From Kordia antarctica (lineage in GTDB: Bacteria > Bacteroidota > Bacteroidia > Flavobacteriales > Flavobacteriaceae), in NCBI RefSeq assembly GCF_009901525.1, contig NZ_CP019288.1:4121501-4185500 (forward strand): DNA of 64,000 nt. Direction: 5' to 3'. The translations under genes were made by a program, and so were the position numbers. Below are positions 60,988 through 64,000 of the stretch, piece after piece. Below the pieces are notes generated by a model. The model did not search any database. It was not told the DNA's origin and was given only the letters and a program-made list of their open reading frames with translations. How positions within the stretch are numbered: the stretch's first letter is position 1; each line of letters starts with the position of its first letter.

Positions 60988-61719
60988 ATGCAACTACAAA
61001 CTATTATTGTTGAAGACGAAGAAATAAGCAGAGAAATTCTCAAAAAATATCTTGCAAAATACTGTCCAAATGTACATGTTATTGGTGAAGCTTCTAATAT
61101 TGATGATGCGCTTATTTTGATCCGAAACAACGAGTTGGATTTGGTTTTTTTAGATGTAGAAATGCCTTTTGGAAATGCTTTTGATTTGTTGGAAAAAGTA
61201 GGTGATCGTTCATTTGAAACCATTTTTGTCACTGCGTACGATCATTATGCGATTGAAGCATTAAACAGTCATGCGTCGTATTATTTATTAAAACCAATTT
61301 CGATTGACGAATTAATCAAAGCCGTAGATCATGTAATTGCTGTAAAAAGTAAAGAAGAACGTTTGGAAGAGAATGTAACGGCTACGAATATTGAAATGAT
61401 TAATGGCAAAATTACCATTCCGCAACAAGATGGTTTTCAAGTGTTGAATGTTGCCGAAATTATTTATTGCAAAGCAGATGATAATTACACGGAAATCTAC
61501 ATTAACAATTCTAAAATTGTAGTGAGTAAAACCTTGAAACATTTTGAAGATATCTTAGAAAAATATCCTTTTGCACGTGTTCATAAATCGTTCTTAGTAA
61601 ATGTAAACGAAGTTGTAAAATACAAAAAAGGAAAAGGCGGAAGCGTTGTATTGAGCAATGGAAAAGAAGTGATGGTTTCCTCGACTAAGAAAGCGAATTT
61701 GTTGTCGTATTTTAAATAA
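60988..61719 (+). CDS. LytTR family response regulator
   Basis: The 243-residue partner of the preceding kinase. The receiver domain (about 1-120) has the acidic pair Asp10-Glu11, phospho-acceptor Asp56 (FLDVEMP), Thr in FVTAYD and Lys in LLKPIS. The LytTR DNA-binding domain (about 140-240) is recognisable by IYCKADDNYTEIYI and RVHKSFLVNVNEV. It starts on the base after the kinase stop, so they are coupled. Targets are not evident. Confidence 0.96.
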   Translation: MQLQTIIVEDEEISREILKKYLAKYCPNVHVIGEASNIDDALILIRNNELDLVFLDVEMPFGNAFDLLEKVGDRSFETIFVTAYDHYAIEALNSHASYYLLKPISIDELIKAVDHVIAVKSKEERLEENVTATNIEMINGKITIPQQDGFQVLNVAEIIYCKADDNYTEIYINNSKIVVSKTLKHFEDILEKYPFARVHKSFLVNVNEVVKYKKGKGGSVVLSNGKEVMVSSTKKANLLSYFK

Positions 61720-62022
61720 TATGAAATTGTAAATGTTGAATGCTAAATTTTAAATTAAAAAATGATTTACGTCATTACGAACGAAAGTGAAGTAATCTGT
61801 TAGTCGAGAAGCAGATTGCCACAAGTTTTTTCAAAACTTTCGCAATGACGATTCAAAAGGTTATTGTGAAAAGTGAAAAAAATCACGAAAAAAAAATCAC
61901 GAAAAAACAAATAAACAAATCCCCAAATCCACAAAAAAAGAGCAACACTTCGATAAATTCAGTGTCCTATGTTTAGATGATTTCACGTTATATTGAAGAC
62001 CCAAAACCCAAAGCCCAAAAAA
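61720..62022. other. 303-bp spacer with AT-rich repeat and palindrome
   Basis: The first 45 bases resemble the AT-rich run at 20138-20180. The palindromic repeat at 61769-61850 follows. The rest is A-rich with a short duplicated aaatcacgaaaaaa word (near 61877-61906). No clear promoter or terminator was seen. Confidence 0.4.
61769..61850. repeat. Dispersed palindromic repeat without shell
   Basis: acgtcattacga (61769-61780) faces tcgcaatgacg (61840-61850), and aatctgttagt is followed by agcagattgc inside. The same palindrome type fills the shell at 55405-55537. Here the shell arms are absent, which shows that the inner unit exists on its own. Confidence 0.65.
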
Positions 62023-62538
62023 ATGATAAAACCACTAAACAACAAACACCCAAAATTCGGAACCGATTGTTTCATTGCTGAAAACGCTACTATTATTGGC
62101 GAAGTCAGTATGGGAAATCAATGTAGTATTTGGTACAATGCAGTGTTGCGTGGCGATGTGCATTTCATTAAAATGGGCAATAAGGTAAATGTGCAAGATG
62201 GCGCAGTAATTCATGCTACGTATCAAAAATCACCAACAACGATTGGAAATAATGTTTCTATCGGACATAATGCAATTGTGCATGGTTGTACAATTCATGA
62301 TAATGTATTGATCGGAATGGGAAGTATTGTCATGGACGATTGCGTAGTGGAAAGTAACAGTATTATTGCCGCTGGAGCTGTTGTGACTAAAAATACACAT
62401 GTAAAATCGGGCAGTATTTATGCAGGCGTTCCCGCGAAAAAGGTGAAAGATATTAGCGAGGAATTAATTTCGGGAGAAATCAATCGGATTGCGGATAATT
62501 ATGTGAAGTATTCGGGTTGGTATAAAGGAGACGATTAA
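62023..62538 (+). CDS. Gamma carbonic anhydrase family / hexapeptide-repeat protein
   Basis: A 171-residue left-handed beta-helix protein built of hexapeptide repeats. The residue pattern VQDGAVIHATY and NVSIGHNAIVHGC supplies the three metal-binding His of the gamma carbonic anhydrase (YrdA/PaaY) family. Carbonic anhydrase activity is not assured in this family. I start it at the ATG at 62023 (MIKPLNNKHP) rather than the TTG 30 bases upstream, because that extension is low-complexity and unlike the family. Confidence 0.92.
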   Translation: MIKPLNNKHPKFGTDCFIAENATIIGEVSMGNQCSIWYNAVLRGDVHFIKMGNKVNVQDGAVIHATYQKSPTTIGNNVSIGHNAIVHGCTIHDNVLIGMGSIVMDDCVVESNSIIAAGAVVTKNTHVKSGSIYAGVPAKKVKDISEELISGEINRIADNYVKYSGWYKGDD

Positions 62539-62638
62539 ATTGTGTTTTATCATAAATGTTTGTTTCGATATAAGTACGTGTATTATTAGTTGCGTGGTTT
62601 AGCAAAGTACTTTGTTGGTAAATCGTTTTTCTTGTTTA

Positions 62639-63112
62639 TTAATCAATATTATCTTGCCAAGTTCCATCAGTTTCAATATCCCAACTATCTAATTCGTCAT
62701 CATAGTGGTCAGAAATATTGACTTCTGGATAATCTATTGGTATTTGTCCTAAAGCTTCATTTCTTAAAAGCTCAATTTCTTCCTCAACTTTATCAATTAA
62801 TTCTGCATTGAATTTTTCATTATGGAATTCCTCTTTTAAAAGTTTAAACCCAAAGTTTGACAATAAAGACTCATAAATATTGAATACGTCATTTTCCAAA
62901 GTGTCTCCAGTACACCAAATAATTTCCGTTAATAAATGCTGTAAATTCTTTACTTTAATCATTTTATCATTTCCCCTTGGATACCATAAAGAAGAGCTCA
63001 TTTCTTTAAAATAAAGAAGATGACATAAACAAGGAATACTATTATTGCAATTAAATGTTGTAGAATCTTTAAAGTCGATATACTTATTAGAATAATGAAT
63101 AAAAAATGCCAT
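62639..63112 (-). CDS. Hypothetical acidic protein
   Basis: The ORF encodes 157 residues with no match I recognise. It lacks a signal peptide or membrane helix. Four Cys lie in the first 90 residues, a predicted helical middle (about 60-115) contains the KVEEEIELLRNEALGQ stretch, and the C terminus is very acidic with many Asp/Glu and Trp. A small cytoplasmic protein such as an immunity or SMI1-like partner would fit the acidic profile, but this is speculation. Position between unrelated genes gives no clue. Confidence 0.6.
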   Translation of the reverse strand: MAFFIHYSNKYIDFKDSTTFNCNNSIPCLCHLLYFKEMSSSLWYPRGNDKMIKVKNLQHLLTEIIWCTGDTLENDVFNIYESLLSNFGFKLLKEEFHNEKFNAELIDKVEEEIELLRNEALGQIPIDYPEVNISDHYDDELDSWDIETDGTWQDNID

Positions 63113-63205
63113 TTGTCATATATATTATTAATATTTTTTTTCTTAATTCTATCTTGGCGGATTCAATTTTGATTCCATTTCGTCATTTGCTTGGTAAATT
63201 ATCCA

Positions 63206-63985
63206 TCAAAACACCAAACCTTCCACCAAAAAATCATCCTGTAAAATTTCATTCAAAATTTCAGGATTTCCATTGCTGTAGAAAAGGCAATCACCACTTG
63301 TTTTTTCTTGCGTAGACAAGTTAAGTGATTCTAAAATAGAAGCAGTTTGTTTGGCAACTGCAATTCCAGAATCGATAATCGTTACATGTTTTGGAAGTAA
63401 GGTTTTTAATTTTGGAATTAAATACGGATAGTGACTGCAACCTAAAACGAGATAGTCAATATTTGCTTCTAGCATAGGTTTTAAATATATTTTCAATAAA
63501 TTTTCCATTTCAGGCGTATCAATTTCGCCATTTTCAATTAATGGAACTAATCCTTCACCAACTTGTTCAATGATTTTAATGCCATTGGTGTATAAATCCG
63601 TCGTTTTGTGAAACAATTCGCTCGACAACGTTCCTTTTGTTGCCAAAATTCCAATCGCTTTGGATTTCGTCTGTAAAGCGGCAGGTTTAATAGCAGGTTC
63701 AATTCCTATAAACGGAACATCGTAGTTTTCTCTGAGGTATTTTATAGCATTTGTAGTAGCGGTATTGCAAGCGACTACAATTAGTTTGCAACCTTTTTCC
63801 AGAAGTAATTCTGTGTTTTTTATGCTGAGTTCGGTAATTCTGTCTTTCCCTTTTGGTCCGTACGGCGCATTTTTACTATCTGCTAAATAGATCGTGTTTT
63901 CGTGCGGCAACAGTTTGTGAATTTCTCGCCAAATTGAAGTGCCGCCAACGCCTGAATCAAATATACCAATCGGAGAATTGTTCAT
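63206..63985 (-). CDS. murI: Glutamate racemase
   Basis: MurI makes D-glutamate for peptidoglycan. The 259-residue enzyme has the first catalytic Cys region VACNTATTNA, the second GCSHYP, and the substrate loop DSGVGGTSIW near the N terminus. Length and motifs are canonical. It starts with the ATG at 63985, 12 bases from the window edge region; its upstream partner genes, if any, lie outside. Confidence 0.97.
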   Translation of the reverse strand: MNNSPIGIFDSGVGGTSIWREIHKLLPHENTIYLADSKNAPYGPKGKDRITELSIKNTELLLEKGCKLIVVACNTATTNAIKYLRENYDVPFIGIEPAIKPAALQTKSKAIGILATKGTLSSELFHKTTDLYTNGIKIIEQVGEGLVPLIENGEIDTPEMENLLKIYLKPMLEANIDYLVLGCSHYPYLIPKLKTLLPKHVTIIDSGIAVAKQTASILESLNLSTQEKTSGDCLFYSNGNPEILNEILQDDFLVEGLVF

Positions 63986-64000
63986 AGTGAACTCATTTAA

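Overview
The window is a low-GC chromosomal segment from a member of the Bacteroidota, almost certainly a Flavobacteriaceae and possibly a Kordia-like genus (the genus is inference). The signs are the gliding/type IX secretion translocon SprA, a PorP/SprF-family protein, a complete Alternative Complex III operon next to a cytochrome oxidase, NusA without C-terminal repeats, and Bacteroidota promoters with TAnnTTTG -7 boxes. Most genes are core functions, and the left edge cuts one unidentified gene.

Layout. 0-6.3 kb: a partial CDS, a universal stress protein and the rimP-nusA-infB operon. 6.4-18.7 kb: a MITE-like element, a SPOR protein, then actABCDEF (quinol:electron acceptor oxidoreductase) followed by cytochrome oxidase subunits II and I. 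18.7-25 kb: a small Cys-rich double-glycine peptide, ruvB, a cytochrome P450, queG and a malic enzyme. 25-33.8 kb: ruvA-sprA, gcvH and a VanZ-like gene. 33.8-38.3 kb: two TonB-type energy transducers, a 39-codon relic or micro-paralogue of them, and a RemB-like outer-membrane protein that carries a related TonB_C-like domain. 38.3-45.1 kb: a metallo-beta-lactamase-fold hydrolase, then ctaB, two subunit III genes, a subunit IV-like gene, an SCO-like protein without its cysteines, a genuine SCO, a DUF420 protein and a tiny CxxC protein. This second block supplies the missing subunits and assembly factors of the oxidase at 16-18 kb. 45.2-51 kb: a MacAB/TolC-type tripartite efflux operon. 51-55 kb: tsaB, a DUF1304 protein, dodecin, an Nfu-type Fe-S scaffold and an orphan PorP/SprF protein. 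55.6-64 kb: a three-gene minus-strand operon (two SIMPL-like proteins and a vWA lipoprotein), a LytS-type kinase with its LytTR regulator, a gamma-carbonic-anhydrase-like protein, one hypothetical gene and murI.

The intergenic DNA holds the least explained material. (1) A two-copy, roughly 85-bp element sits directly behind the terminators of two unrelated genes. Both copies fold into the same 10-bp hairpin, and four of its pairs change in a compensatory way, which suggests a structured RNA. (2) Two inverted copies of a MITE-like element lie at 6.4 and 39.3 kb. (3) Palindromes are nested inside a shared terminator-like shell. (4) A further inverted-repeat element lies upstream of tsaB. (5) Short tandem repeats lie flush against gene 3' ends. 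No tRNA, rRNA, CRISPR array or transposase was seen.

All calls come from reading the sequence and from family knowledge; no database search was run.
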